A stretch of DNA of 64,000 nucleotides from Mucilaginibacter tolerans (GCF_030519375.1 NZ_JAUMKB010000002.1:62001-126000), one strand, 5' to 3'. Positions 50,536-59,599 are shown, counted from the first letter of the stretch. A program made the numbers and translations. The notes: generated by a model from the letters alone, not told the origin.

Positions 50536-51084
50536 TTACATCGCTTCCGAAACTACCTCGGTAACTTCTGGAACCATTCTTTTCAACAGATTCTCGATAC
50601 CTGCTTTAAGCGTAACAGTTGATGACGGGCAGCCACTGCACGAACCTCTAAGTTCAACAGTTACTACGCCATCTGTAAATGACTTATAGTGAATAGCTCC
50701 GCCATCTTGCTCAACAGCAGGGCGAACGTAATCCTGCAATATCTGCTGAATTTTGATCTCCGCTTCGGTGCCTTCAAACGCAACTTCCTGTTGCTCTTCC
50801 ATTTGTACTTTCAGTTCAGCTTCAACGGCGCCTTTTACAAACTCCTTAACTATTGGCTCCAGGTCGTTCCAGTCACTTCCTTCAGTTTTGGTTACAGTAA
50901 CGAAGTTGCTGGCAAAGAAAACACCGTTCACAAACGAGAACTTGTACAGTTCTTTTGCAAAAGGTGAGTGTTCTGCACTCTCCTTTGTAGGGTAATCAAC
51001 ACTACCATTGATCAGCAACTTGTTCACGATGAACTTCATGGTTGCCGGGTTTGGGGTCGATTCAGTATATACGTTGATGTTCAT
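50536..51084 (-). CDS. NifU-like Fe-S cluster carrier (Nfu type)
   Basis: The 182-residue protein has an N-terminal Nfu domain (ESTPNPATMKFIVNKLL, then FVNGVFFASNFVTVTK, about residues 1-90) and a C-terminal NifU domain with the CxxC cluster ligand (RGSCSGCPSSTVTLKAGIENLLKRMVPEV). The order is that of Nfu/NfuA carriers, which receive 4Fe-4S clusters from the SUF or ISC scaffold and deliver them to targets. A TAACTTTG box lies 24 nt upstream. An octamer element lies between this promoter and purB. Confidence 0.92.
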   Translation of the reverse strand: MNINVYTESTPNPATMKFIVNKLLINGSVDYPTKESAEHSPFAKELYKFSFVNGVFFASNFVTVTKTEGSDWNDLEPIVKEFVKGAVEAELKVQMEEQQEVAFEGTEAEIKIQQILQDYVRPAVEQDGGAIHYKSFTDGVVTVELRGSCSGCPSSTVTLKAGIENLLKRMVPEVTEVVSEAM

Positions 51085-51108
51085 TTTAATTCTAAATTAA
51101 TGCAATAA

Positions 51109-51116
51109 CAAAGTTA
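51109..51116 (-). promoter_or_regulatory. Putative -7 box (TAACTTTG) for nfu
   Basis: Exact TAnnTTTG match on the minus strand, 24 nt before the nfu ATG. Confidence 0.5.
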
Positions 51117-51170
51117 GACAGCTTTTTGCTTACTTTCAATAGGTCGAGTTGTTATGACGCCTTTATGATA

Positions 51171-51254
51171 ATGTGCAAATATGCGAATGCGTAAACGTAC
51201 AGATTCGATTTTTTCATTTGCACGTTCGCACATTTAACCATCTGCACATCAAAC
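51171..51254. repeat. Octamer-unit palindrome between purB and nfu (element F)
   Basis: The left arm (51171-51202) is four 8-nt units (ATGTGCAA, ATATGCGA, ATGCGTAA, ACGTACAG). The right arm (51215-51254) is five complementary-type units (CATTTGCA, CGTTCGCA, CATTTAAC, CATCTGCA and CATCAAAC). The purB stop codon falls in the last unit. The units match those of element H, so this is the one unit seen at two loci. Confidence 0.7.
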
Positions 51255-52592
51255 ACCTGTATAATTTGAGGGACTTATTTTCTTGATCTCTGCTTTTATT
51301 ACGTCGCTTACATTCAAGGTTTCTACAAACTCAGCAATAGTTTCGGCATTGATCGCTGCGTTTGTTCGGGTCAATTCCTTTAATGCTTCGTATGGATTAG
51401 GATAGCCTTCGCGGCGCAAAATGGTTTGTATAGCTTCTGCAACTACTGCCCAGTTAGCTTCCAAATGTGCATTGATTGCCGGTTCATTCAGTAGTAATTT
51501 ATTTAAACCTTTTACAGTTGATTTGATTGCAATTAAAGTATGTGCAACCGGAACACCAATATTACGCAGGACTGTAGAGTCAGTCAAATCGCGTTGCAAA
51601 CGAGAGATCGGCAGTTTGCCCGCAAGGTGCTCAAATAACGCATTAGCTATGCCCAGGTTGCCCTCGGAGTTTTCAAAATCTATCGGGTTAACTTTATGCG
51701 GCATGGCTGATGAGCCCACTTCTCCGGCTTTTATTTTTTGCTTAAAGTAATTCATGGAGATATAAGACCATATATCCCTGTCCAGGTCGATTAGAATATT
51801 ATTGATACGTTTTAATGCATCACATTGCGCTGCAAAATTGTCGTAATGCTCTATCTGCGTGGTGAATTGTGAACGGCTAAGGCCAAGAATGCCGTTTACG
51901 AAATGATCCCCAAACTTTCTCCAGTCGATTTCAGGATAAGCTATATAATGTGCATTGTAGTTACCAGTAGCACCCCCAAATTTTGCCGAATAAGGCACCT
52001 GTTTTAATAAATGAAGCTGGTTTTCCAGGCGTTCAATAAACACTTGTATCTCTTTGCCCAAACGTGTTGGTGATGCAGGCTGACCATGGGTATGCGCCAG
52101 CATGGGTAAAGTGGCCCATTCGGCAGCATAGCTTTTTAATAGATCGATTAACTCTGTAATAGCAGGGAGATAAGCCTCGTCAATAGCTAATTTGAAACTG
52201 TAAGGAATGGATGTGTTATTAATATCCTGTGATGTAAGTCCGAAATGAATAAACTCCTTATACTTTTCAAGGCCAAGCTTATCGAATTCTTTTTTGATAA
52301 AATACTCAACTGCTTTTACATCGTGGTTGGTGATCTTTTCAATGTCTTTTATGCTCTGGGCATCACTTTCTGAAAATTTTTGGTAGATGCTGCGTAACTT
52401 TTCTGATAATTTTTTATCAAAATCCTGGAGCTGTGGCAAAGGATATTCGCACAGGGCTATAAAGTATTCTATTTCAACAAATACTCTGTATTTGATAAGC
52501 GCATATTCTGAAAAGTAACCGGCTAACCCGGCTGTGGTATTACGGTACCGGCCATCAATAGGAGAGATTGCCGAAAGCGGTGTAAGCGTCAT
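51249..52592 (-). CDS. purB: Adenylosuccinate lyase
   Basis: The 447-residue protein belongs to the fumarase/aspartase superfamily. Motifs are TSQDINNTSIPYSFK, LAHTHGQPASPTRLGKE, the signature GEVGSSAMPHKVNPIDFENSEGN with the catalytic serine loop, and RREGYPNPYEALKELTR near the C terminus. It acts twice in purine synthesis, releasing fumarate from SAICAR and from adenylosuccinate. The length matches the E. coli-type enzyme. A TACCTTTG box lies 17 nt upstream of the ATG. Its stop codon is inside an octamer palindrome. Confidence 0.96.
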   Translation of the reverse strand: MTLTPLSAISPIDGRYRNTTAGLAGYFSEYALIKYRVFVEIEYFIALCEYPLPQLQDFDKKLSEKLRSIYQKFSESDAQSIKDIEKITNHDVKAVEYFIKKEFDKLGLEKYKEFIHFGLTSQDINNTSIPYSFKLAIDEAYLPAITELIDLLKSYAAEWATLPMLAHTHGQPASPTRLGKEIQVFIERLENQLHLLKQVPYSAKFGGATGNYNAHYIAYPEIDWRKFGDHFVNGILGLSRSQFTTQIEHYDNFAAQCDALKRINNILIDLDRDIWSYISMNYFKQKIKAGEVGSSAMPHKVNPIDFENSEGNLGIANALFEHLAGKLPISRLQRDLTDSTVLRNIGVPVAHTLIAIKSTVKGLNKLLLNEPAINAHLEANWAVVAEAIQTILRREGYPNPYEALKELTRTNAAINAETIAEFVETLNVSDVIKAEIKKISPSNYTGV

Positions 52593-52609
52593 GTAGTGCT
52601 AATTTTCGG

Positions 52610-52617
52610 CAAAGGTA
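52610..52617 (-). promoter_or_regulatory. Putative -7 box (TACCTTTG) for purB
   Basis: Exact TAnnTTTG match on the minus strand, 17 nt before the purB ATG. Element G begins 8 bp further upstream. Confidence 0.55.
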
Positions 52618-52624
52618 ACAAAAT

Positions 52625-52680
52625 CAGTTCGCAGTTTTGAGTTTGCAGTTTGCAAACTGTTAACTGACAAGTATAAACTG
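52625..52680. repeat. Heptad-unit palindrome between divergent purB and tetR (element G)
   Basis: Eight consecutive 7-nt units fill 56 bp: four of CAGTTTG type (one is GAGTTTG), then four of the complementary CAAACTG type (one, ACAAGTA, is divergent), with no spacer at the centre. It is the most regular of the elements. Its position between two outward-facing promoters rules out a simple terminator. Confidence 0.75.
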
Positions 52681-52741
52681 GTTGAGATTGTCTTGGAAAA
52701 GTCATTTATTCAGGAAACTTTGAAATCAAAAAATGTTTCCA

Positions 52742-52749
52742 TAGTTTTG
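52742..52749 (+). promoter_or_regulatory. Putative -7 box (TAGTTTTG) for the efflux-operon tetR
   Basis: Exact TAnnTTTG match, 13 nt before the tetR ATG. It overlaps the inverted repeat at 52747-52771, so a repressor bound there would block transcription initiation. Confidence 0.55.
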
Positions 52750-52771
52750 ACCCATTAAGTCAATGAGTCAA
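52747..52771. promoter_or_regulatory. Inverted repeat overlapping the tetR start (candidate autoregulatory operator)
   Basis: Ten-bp arms, TTGACCCATT and AATGAGTCAA, match at 9 of 10 positions with a 5-bp spacer. They span the -7 box and the start codon (52763-52765). The geometry suits a TetR-family dimer repressing its own gene. Confidence 0.5.
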
Positions 52772-53380
52772 ACAGAGAGAATAATATTAGGCGGTGAGGA
52801 GCTTTTTTTAAAGGCGGGGATCAAGAGCGTCACGATGGACGACATCGCCAAACACCTGGGAATGTCGAAGAAAACTATCTACCAGTTTTTTAGAGACAAA
52901 AATGAACTGGTGATCGCCCTGGTTAATAAAAAGCTCCGGGAAGATGAGGATCAGATGGAAGAGATTGTTGCTAAATCAACCAATGTGATCGAGGGAATGA
53001 TCAACATGATGAAATGTTCGGAAGATATTTTTTCCAGGATCAATCCGGTGGTGATACATGACCTTCAGAAATATCATCCGGATGCCTGGAAACAATTCCA
53101 GAATTTTAAATCGGGCGTGATGGTTCAAACACTCGAAGAACTTTTGAAAAAGGGGATAGAGCAGGGTTACATAAGGGCTGATATCGACGTAAAGATAATT
53201 GCAAGGATGAGGATGATGCAGGTGGAGATGGGCTTTAATACCGCCATTTTCCCGCATTCCGAGTTCAATATATGGAAGGTGCAGCAACAGTTTCACGAGC
53301 ACTTTAATTATGGGATTTGTACGCTTGAAGGGTATAAACTCCTGAATGAATACAGGAGCCTGCACGAACAGGTAAATTAA
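52763..53380 (+). CDS. TetR/AcrR family regulator of the efflux operon
   Basis: The 205-residue protein has an N-terminal TetR helix-turn-helix: KAGIKSVTMDDIAKHLGMSKKTIYQFFRDKNELVIAL (about residues 12-55). The ligand-binding domain follows and shows no recognisable sequence match. It precedes the TolC-MFP-RND genes in the same direction, with 93 bp between its stop and the tolC ATG, and is probably their repressor. An inverted repeat overlaps its own start codon and -7 box, suggesting autoregulation. Drug specificity cannot be inferred. Confidence 0.88.
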   Translation: MSQTERIILGGEELFLKAGIKSVTMDDIAKHLGMSKKTIYQFFRDKNELVIALVNKKLREDEDQMEEIVAKSTNVIEGMINMMKCSEDIFSRINPVVIHDLQKYHPDAWKQFQNFKSGVMVQTLEELLKKGIEQGYIRADIDVKIIARMRMMQVEMGFNTAIFPHSEFNIWKVQQQFHEHFNYGICTLEGYKLLNEYRSLHEQVN

Positions 53381-53473
53381 TTAATGCTATTGACATACCG
53401 TTGTCACACAGGTTTTTAACCTTTGATAATGCAAACTAATACTAATACGAATAAACACAACTCACTATATACT

Positions 53474-54895
53474 ATGAAACATCTATTTCTATTTATGCTG
53501 CTTCTGTCGGGATTAACTTTAAGCAGTTATGCCCAGCAGACTGCGCCTCCACCGGGTACAGCCCATAATTTTTCGCTCCAGGACTGTATTAACTATGCCT
53601 ATGAACACCAGGATACTGTGAAAAATGCGGCGCTGGATATTAAAAGTGCTGAATACAAGGTAAAAGAAACGACAGGAATAGGTTTACCCCAGATAAATGG
53701 ATCTGCCAGCTTTACGGATTATTTAAAAACCTCTACTATTTTATTTCCCAATTTTATTACACCAGCGGTCTATCAGGTATTGATAGATCAAAAAATAAAA
53801 GACGGATCAGGCAATACAATTACTACTGTGCCGAATGGTGCAGGTGGCTATACATCAGTAAGCTTTCAGCAAAAATATAGCACTAATGTAGGCCTCACAT
53901 TAACTCAGATATTATTTGATGGTAGCTACCTTGTCGGCTTAAAGGCTTCAAAAACATATAAGGAGTTATCTGAGCGCAGCTATATACGCTCAAAAATCGA
54001 CGCAAAAGTAAATGTCACCAAAGCCTATTACCAGGTATTGGTAAGTAATGAGCAAATCAGATTATTAGATGCTGATTTAACTCAGCTTAAACAACAGCTT
54101 GACCAGACAGTTGCTCAAAATAAGCAAGGCTTTGTTGAGCAAATTGATGTTCAACGCATACAAGTACAGTATAATAACCTGGTAACAACCCGGGAGAATA
54201 CGATAAGATTGTTGGTGCTAAATTACCAGTTATTAAAATTCCAGATGGGAATGCCTGTAAATGAAGAGCTTACGCTGGCTGACAAGTTGGAGGATATTAA
54301 GTTAGAATCAGATATCTCAAACCAGGGAGATACAACATTTTATCATAACAGAATAGAATATGGTCTCTCTGAAACCAATTTGAAGCTCAACCAACTTGAT
54401 CTTCAGCGTAGAAAGTCTCAGTTTTTGCCAACATTTTCAGCAAACGGTAATACTTCAATAGTTAACCAAAATAATTCGTTTAACCAATTGTTTAAAGCTG
54501 ACTATCCATCGACTTATGTAGGATTAAGTTTGAATATACCAATTTTTAGTGGCGGCCAGCGCATTAACCAGGTAAGGCAATCAAAAATAGCCGTGTTGAA
54601 GGCACAGAACGACCTTGATAACCTTAAGAATGGCATTCTGCTTCAGGCTAATTCAGCGCAGATTACATATACCAATAGTTTGAAATCATTAGACAACCAG
54701 AAAGAGAATCAAAAACTGGCGCAAGAAGTATTACGTGTATCGAAGATCAAATATGGCCAGGGAGTAGGCTCAAGTATTGAGGTGACGCAGGCGCAAACAG
54801 ATCTTGAAACAGCCGATAACAAATATATACAAAGCTTGTATGATGCCCTGGTTAGCAAAGTTGACCTGGATAAAGCATACGGAAAAATTCAATAA
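53474..54895 (+). CDS. TolC family outer membrane efflux protein
   Basis: The ATG at 53474 gives MKHLFLFMLLLSGLTLSSYAQQ, a signal peptide with cleavage after SYA, and 473 residues; the frame is open 17 codons upstream. The mature protein begins with the TolC-type LQDCINYAYEHQDTVKNAALDIKSAEYKVKETTGIGLPQINGS and has two repeated helical domains, with LQRRKSQFLPTFSANGN in the second half. Near the end, SKIKYGQGVGSSIEVTQAQTDLETADNKYIQSLYD is the usual last helix. It forms the outer-membrane channel of the RND pump encoded by the next two genes, 30 bp upstream of the MFP. Confidence 0.92.
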   Translation: MKHLFLFMLLLSGLTLSSYAQQTAPPPGTAHNFSLQDCINYAYEHQDTVKNAALDIKSAEYKVKETTGIGLPQINGSASFTDYLKTSTILFPNFITPAVYQVLIDQKIKDGSGNTITTVPNGAGGYTSVSFQQKYSTNVGLTLTQILFDGSYLVGLKASKTYKELSERSYIRSKIDAKVNVTKAYYQVLVSNEQIRLLDADLTQLKQQLDQTVAQNKQGFVEQIDVQRIQVQYNNLVTTRENTIRLLVLNYQLLKFQMGMPVNEELTLADKLEDIKLESDISNQGDTTFYHNRIEYGLSETNLKLNQLDLQRRKSQFLPTFSANGNTSIVNQNNSFNQLFKADYPSTYVGLSLNIPIFSGGQRINQVRQSKIAVLKAQNDLDNLKNGILLQANSAQITYTNSLKSLDNQKENQKLAQEVLRVSKIKYGQGVGSSIEVTQAQTDLETADNKYIQSLYDALVSKVDLDKAYGKIQ

Positions 54896-54925
54896 ACAAT
54901 CACAACAGACTCAGAATATAAAGAC

Positions 54926-56032
54926 ATGAAAAAACTATTATACATACCGGCAATTTTATTATTGGCAGCTTGCAGTCAGCCACAGGGTAAAGCTGCTAAA
55001 CAGGCTGAACTGGATAAACTTAAAAAAGAACAGGCTGACCTGAATGCCAAAATAACCAAGTTACAGACTGAGCTCGGCTCAACCGATTCCGTGAAACGAA
55101 CTGAAGTGAACGTTGTTGATATAAAAGCAGGTAACTTTACCAATTATGTTCAATTACAGGGCCGTATTGATGCTCAGGACAATGTGGTAGCGTATCCACA
55201 GGCTTCGGGCTCCATTACAGGCTTATATGTAAAAGTAGGCGACCACGTGAGCAAAGGTCAGGTTTTGGCGCAGTTGGATAACAGTGTGCTATTACAAAAC
55301 ATTGCACAGGCACAAGCGCAGGCGGAACTTACTAAAACAGTATATCAGCGTCAGAAAAATCTTTGGGATCAGAAAATAGGAACTGAAGTGCAGTTTTTAC
55401 AGGCAAAAAGTAATTTCGAAGCATCTGAGAAGCAAGTAGCTTCCTTGAAACAGCAATCTAATTTGTATCGCATTGTTTCTCCAATATCTGGTTCTGTTGA
55501 TCAAATGGATCTTAAATTAGGTCAGATAGCGTCGCCAGGTGCAACAGGTATCCGCATTGTAAATGCTGATGTTTTGAAGATTAAAGCCGATGTTCCCGAG
55601 TCCTACGTAGCAAATATCAATCAGGGTGATAATGTTAAAATTGTTGTTCCTGATGCGAATGATTCGTTAACGGCTAAAGTGACTTTTGCTGCAAAGGTTA
55701 TAGACCAGGCATCTCGCAGCTTTGGTATCGAAATAAAATTACCTCAGCGCAAAACATTGCGTCCGAATATGACAGCTGTGATAAAGATCGCTGATTATTC
55801 AAAAAACAATTCGATTGTTGTCCCATTGAATGCAGTGCAAAGGTCAACATCAGGCGATTATGTTTTTGTTGCTGATAACGGCGAAGCAAAGAAAAAAACG
55901 GTGAAAGTGGGGGCAGTCTCAGGCGCACAGGCAGAAATATTAACCGGACTAAGTAATGGCGAAAAATTGATCACACAAGGCGCCAGTGAAGTTGAAGACG
56001 GTGATAAAATCAAAATATCAACTGCTAATTAA
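54926..56032 (+). CDS. RND efflux periplasmic adaptor (membrane fusion protein), lipoprotein
   Basis: The 368-residue protein has a lipobox (LLLAACS, cysteine at residue 17). A short coiled coil follows (LKKEQADLNAKITKLQTEL, about 30-50). The MFP domains are visible: biotinyl-lipoyl halves (GSITGLYVKVGDHVSKGQVLAQLD and PISGSVDQMDLKLGQIASPG), a hairpin between them, and a barrel/proximal part (VPESYVANINQGDNVKIVVPD). It bridges the TolC-like channel and the RND pump. It starts 30 bp after the TolC gene, and the pump gene starts 20 bp after it. Confidence 0.94.
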   Translation: MKKLLYIPAILLLAACSQPQGKAAKQAELDKLKKEQADLNAKITKLQTELGSTDSVKRTEVNVVDIKAGNFTNYVQLQGRIDAQDNVVAYPQASGSITGLYVKVGDHVSKGQVLAQLDNSVLLQNIAQAQAQAELTKTVYQRQKNLWDQKIGTEVQFLQAKSNFEASEKQVASLKQQSNLYRIVSPISGSVDQMDLKLGQIASPGATGIRIVNADVLKIKADVPESYVANINQGDNVKIVVPDANDSLTAKVTFAAKVIDQASRSFGIEIKLPQRKTLRPNMTAVIKIADYSKNNSIVVPLNAVQRSTSGDYVFVADNGEAKKKTVKVGAVSGAQAEILTGLSNGEKLITQGASEVEDGDKIKISTAN

Positions 56033-56052
56033 TCATCTAAAATCGACAGGAT

Positions 56053-59000
56053 ATGAAAGATGTTGTAAAAGAATTCAAGCCCTCAAGCTGGGCGATAGAT
56101 AACAAGACAGCAGTTTATGTGATGATATTTTTGATCACGTTGCTTGGCTTGTTAAGCTATAACAGGTTGCCGAAGGAAAACTTTCCGGATATAGCGCAAT
56201 CAAAAGTATTTATCACTACGGCTTATGGTGGTCAGTCCCCTCAGAATATTGAAACACTGGTAACCAAACAGATCGAAAAGCAATTAAAATCGCTTAAGGG
56301 CCTGAAAAAGGTGACTTCGAACACGCAGCAGAACGTTTCTATCATCACTGCTGAGTTTCAGGCGAATGTTGACATTAAAGATGCTAAGCGAGATGTAAAG
56401 GAAGCGGTTGATAAAGCTAAACAAGACCTTCCTCAAAATGATAATCAATTAAAAGAATCGGTTATATCGGATATTAATGTGGCTGATATTCCTATCCTGT
56501 ACATTAATATATCAGGTAACTATGATCTTAAAAAATTGAAGGAATATGCTGATAACCTGAAAGATGATATCGAAGCCATGAAGGAAATTTCCAAAGTGGA
56601 TGAGGTAGGGGCGCTCAAACCAAATATTCAGATCAATGTCGACCTGAATAAGATGACTGCCGCACAGGTAAGCTATAATGATATTATCCAGGCTGTTGGA
56701 AATGAGAACGTCATTTCTTCGGCAGGTAACATCAAGACCGATGGCGTGCAACGTGCTATTGATATAAAAGAGGATTTCAAGAATGCGGATGAAGTAGCTG
56801 CCATGGTGATCAGAAATCCGCAGGGCAAAGCTGTTTACCTGCGTGATATTGCCGAAGTAAAGGATGCATTCCAGGACCAGGAGAGCTACGCTCGTTTAAA
56901 AACAAATGATGATCCTAATTTTAAGAACGTTATTACGCTTAACGTTAGTAAAAGATCCGGAGAGAACCTGATCGAGGCGTCGGACAAGATCAACCAGTTG
57001 ATAAAGGACAAACAAAAAACTGTATTCCCTAAGGGATTGAATATTACAGTTACTGGCGATCAGTCAGATAAAACCCGTACTACGCTGAATGACCTGATCA
57101 ATACCATCGTGATCGGTTTCATCCTGGTAACTATCATCCTGATGTTCTTTATGGGTAGTACCAATGCCATCTTCGTGGCACTATCGGTACCATTGTCCTG
57201 TTTCATCGCATTTTTGGTGATGCCGGCCATTGGGTTTACCCTGAACATGATCGTATTGTTCTCGTTCTTGCTTGCATTGGGTATTGTGGTGGATGATGCC
57301 ATCGTGGTGATCGAAAACACACACCGAATTTTTGCTAATGGTAAAGTGCCTATTAAACAAGCTGCTAAAATGGCTGCAGGTGAGGTGTTTTTGCCTGTAT
57401 TTTCAGGCACCATGACCACTTTGGCACCATTTGTTCCGCTGGCATTCTGGAACAGCTTAATCGGTCACTTTATGTTCTTCCTGCCAATTACGCTGATCAT
57501 TACCTTACTGGCATCGTTGGTTGTAGCTTATATCATGAACCCGGTTTTTGCTGTTGACTTTATGAAGCCGCATCATGATGGCGAACATGATCATCCGAAA
57601 TTTGATAAAAAGGTGCAGCGAGCTATGTTGTTTTTGGGTATTGCAGCAGTTTTTGGATATTTGATGAATCGTGGTGTAGGAAACTTTGTGGTATTTGCAG
57701 CACTATTGTATTTACTAAACCATTTCTTTTTGATGCGATGGATCGACCGTTTCCAAAAGAACGCCTGGCCCAGATTCCAGACATGGTACGCAAAACGTTT
57801 GGAATGGGCAGTGCAAAGACCATGGTGGGTATTAGCAAGTATCATTGGCTTATTTATTTTTACGATTGGATTTACTATCGTTCGTAGCCCGAAAGTGGAA
57901 TTCTTCCCGGCAGGCGACCCTAACTTCACTTATGTTTATGTAACCATGCCTATTGGTACCGATCAGTCGTATACTAATGAGGTGGTTGCCAAACTCGAGA
58001 AAAAGGTAGCTGCTGTAGTGGAACCAGACAAGGATATTGTATCATCTATTATCTCCAACGTTTCAATCGGTGTAACCGATCCTACGGATGAAGACCAGGG
58101 TACTTACTATAATAAGGGCAAAATAACAGTAGCTTTTGTTGAGTTCGGTAAACGTAACGGTAAGGATACCAAGAAAGTGATGGAGAATATACGCAGGTCT
58201 GTACAAGGTATGCCTGGCGTAAAAATTTCTGTAGCTCAGGAAAATGCGGGACCACCGGTACAAAAGGACGTCAGCATAGAGATGATAGGCGATAATCTGG
58301 ATACGCTGGTAAGAACCAGTGACAGGTTGAAAAAATTCATTGAGAAACAGAACATAGCCGGTATCGAGAATCTGGTACCTGATGTACAGAATGATAAGCC
58401 TGAGATTGTATTTGATGTAGACCGGGAGCGCGCAAACCGCGAAGGTATTACTACGTCGCAGATCAATCAGGCTTTATTTACCTCTATCTATGGTTTTAAA
58501 GCTTCCGATTTCAGGAACACGAAGGAGGATAACTACGAGATCGATGTACGTGCCCAAAAAGCTCAACGCGATAATATTGACGCTTTGAAAAATCTGAAGA
58601 TCACTTATCGTGATTTGGCGACCGGCGGTGCTATTCGCCAGGTACCTATCTCAGCCTTTACAGATATCAGGTATACAAATACCTATGCTAACATCAAACA
58701 TAAACAATCAAGACGGGTGATTACGTTAGGATCAAATGTATTGAAATCAGCTAATGCCAACGAAGTGAACGTTGCAATAGCCCAGGCTATCAAGAATTTT
58801 AGAGTACCTGATGGTGTAAGCATCCACATGGGTGGTGGCCAGGAAGACCAGGTAGAAGCAGCAACATTTTTGGGTACTGCTTTGATGATATCTTTCGGTA
58901 TAATCCTGATTATATTGATGACACAGTTTAACTCGATAGGAAAGACATTTATTATCCTGACGGAAATATTCTTCAGTATCATTGGTGTGTTCCTGGGCGT

Positions 59001-59475
59001 GGCCATATTCAAAATGACCATCTCCATCGTAATGACAGGCATCGGTATAGTTGCATTGGCCGGGGTAGTTGTTCGAAATGGTATCCTGCTGGTTGAGTTT
59101 ACCGATATGCTGATAGAGCAGGGGGCAAGCCTGCACGACGCAGTAGTAGAAGCTGCCCGTACCCGTATGACACCGGTGTTGTTAACTGCTACTGCTGCTA
59201 TGCTTGGGTTAATCCCGCTGGCTGTGGGCTTCAATATCGACTTTGCAGGTTTATTTACCTCATTTAAACCGCACATTTACTTTGGTGGTGATAACGTTGC
59301 ATTCTGGGGGCCACTATCATGGACAATGATTTTTGGCTTAGGCTTTGCAACAATTATTACGTTAATATTGGTACCATGTATGTATATCATCAGGATAAGG
59401 CTTAAAACAGCACTCTTTAAGAAAAAAGACTCCGCCGAAGAGCCACAGGAAATTGAAGTAGGTCAAATGGTCTAA
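56053..59475 (+). CDS. RND family efflux pump, inner-membrane transporter
   Basis: The 1140-residue protein is an HAE-type RND pump with twelve helices and two large periplasmic loops. FPDIAQSKVFITTAYGGQSPQNIETLVTKQIEKQL opens the first porter domain. The proton-relay aspartates of TM4 are in LGIVVDDAIVVIENTHR (about residue 414). The TM12-side VVRNGILLVEFTDM is also conserved. It is longer than E. coli AcrB (1049 residues), with an extra His/Asp-rich cytosolic loop (about residues 504-516, HHDGEHDHP). It exports hydrophobic compounds or drugs with the preceding MFP and TolC. A hairpin terminator follows. Confidence 0.95.
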   Translation: MKDVVKEFKPSSWAIDNKTAVYVMIFLITLLGLLSYNRLPKENFPDIAQSKVFITTAYGGQSPQNIETLVTKQIEKQLKSLKGLKKVTSNTQQNVSIITAEFQANVDIKDAKRDVKEAVDKAKQDLPQNDNQLKESVISDINVADIPILYINISGNYDLKKLKEYADNLKDDIEAMKEISKVDEVGALKPNIQINVDLNKMTAAQVSYNDIIQAVGNENVISSAGNIKTDGVQRAIDIKEDFKNADEVAAMVIRNPQGKAVYLRDIAEVKDAFQDQESYARLKTNDDPNFKNVITLNVSKRSGENLIEASDKINQLIKDKQKTVFPKGLNITVTGDQSDKTRTTLNDLINTIVIGFILVTIILMFFMGSTNAIFVALSVPLSCFIAFLVMPAIGFTLNMIVLFSFLLALGIVVDDAIVVIENTHRIFANGKVPIKQAAKMAAGEVFLPVFSGTMTTLAPFVPLAFWNSLIGHFMFFLPITLIITLLASLVVAYIMNPVFAVDFMKPHHDGEHDHPKFDKKVQRAMLFLGIAAVFGYLMNRGVGNFVVFAALLYLLNHFFLMRWIDRFQKNAWPRFQTWYAKRLEWAVQRPWWVLASIIGLFIFTIGFTIVRSPKVEFFPAGDPNFTYVYVTMPIGTDQSYTNEVVAKLEKKVAAVVEPDKDIVSSIISNVSIGVTDPTDEDQGTYYNKGKITVAFVEFGKRNGKDTKKVMENIRRSVQGMPGVKISVAQENAGPPVQKDVSIEMIGDNLDTLVRTSDRLKKFIEKQNIAGIENLVPDVQNDKPEIVFDVDRERANREGITTSQINQALFTSIYGFKASDFRNTKEDNYEIDVRAQKAQRDNIDALKNLKITYRDLATGGAIRQVPISAFTDIRYTNTYANIKHKQSRRVITLGSNVLKSANANEVNVAIAQAIKNFRVPDGVSIHMGGGQEDQVEAATFLGTALMISFGIILIILMTQFNSIGKTFIILTEIFFSIIGVFLGVAIFKMTISIVMTGIGIVALAGVVVRNGILLVEFTDMLIEQGASLHDAVVEAARTRMTPVLLTATAAMLGLIPLAVGFNIDFAGLFTSFKPHIYFGGDNVAFWGPLSWTMIFGLGFATIITLILVPCMYIIRIRLKTALFKKKDSAEEPQEIEVGQMV

Positions 59476-59493
59476 TCTTCAATATGCATATTC

Positions 59494-59527
59494 AAAGAGC
59501 TGCCTGCTACACCAGGGCAGCTCTTTT
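59494..59527 (+). terminator. Intrinsic terminator of the efflux operon
   Basis: 11-bp perfect stem (AAAGAGCTGCC / GGCAGCTCTTT) with an 11-nt loop, followed by TTTTG. It lies 18 bp after the RND stop codon. Confidence 0.85.
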
Positions 59528-59599
59528 GTTTTAGGCTAAAAAACATCGTCCAGGCATATTCATTGTGTAAAAATGACATTGTAATGTTGGAATTTTTGA

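Noticed and set aside
58683..59276. Minus-strand ORF (197 codons) inside the RND pump gene
   Set aside because: Antisense to conserved pump helices; no domain; a codon-bias shadow.
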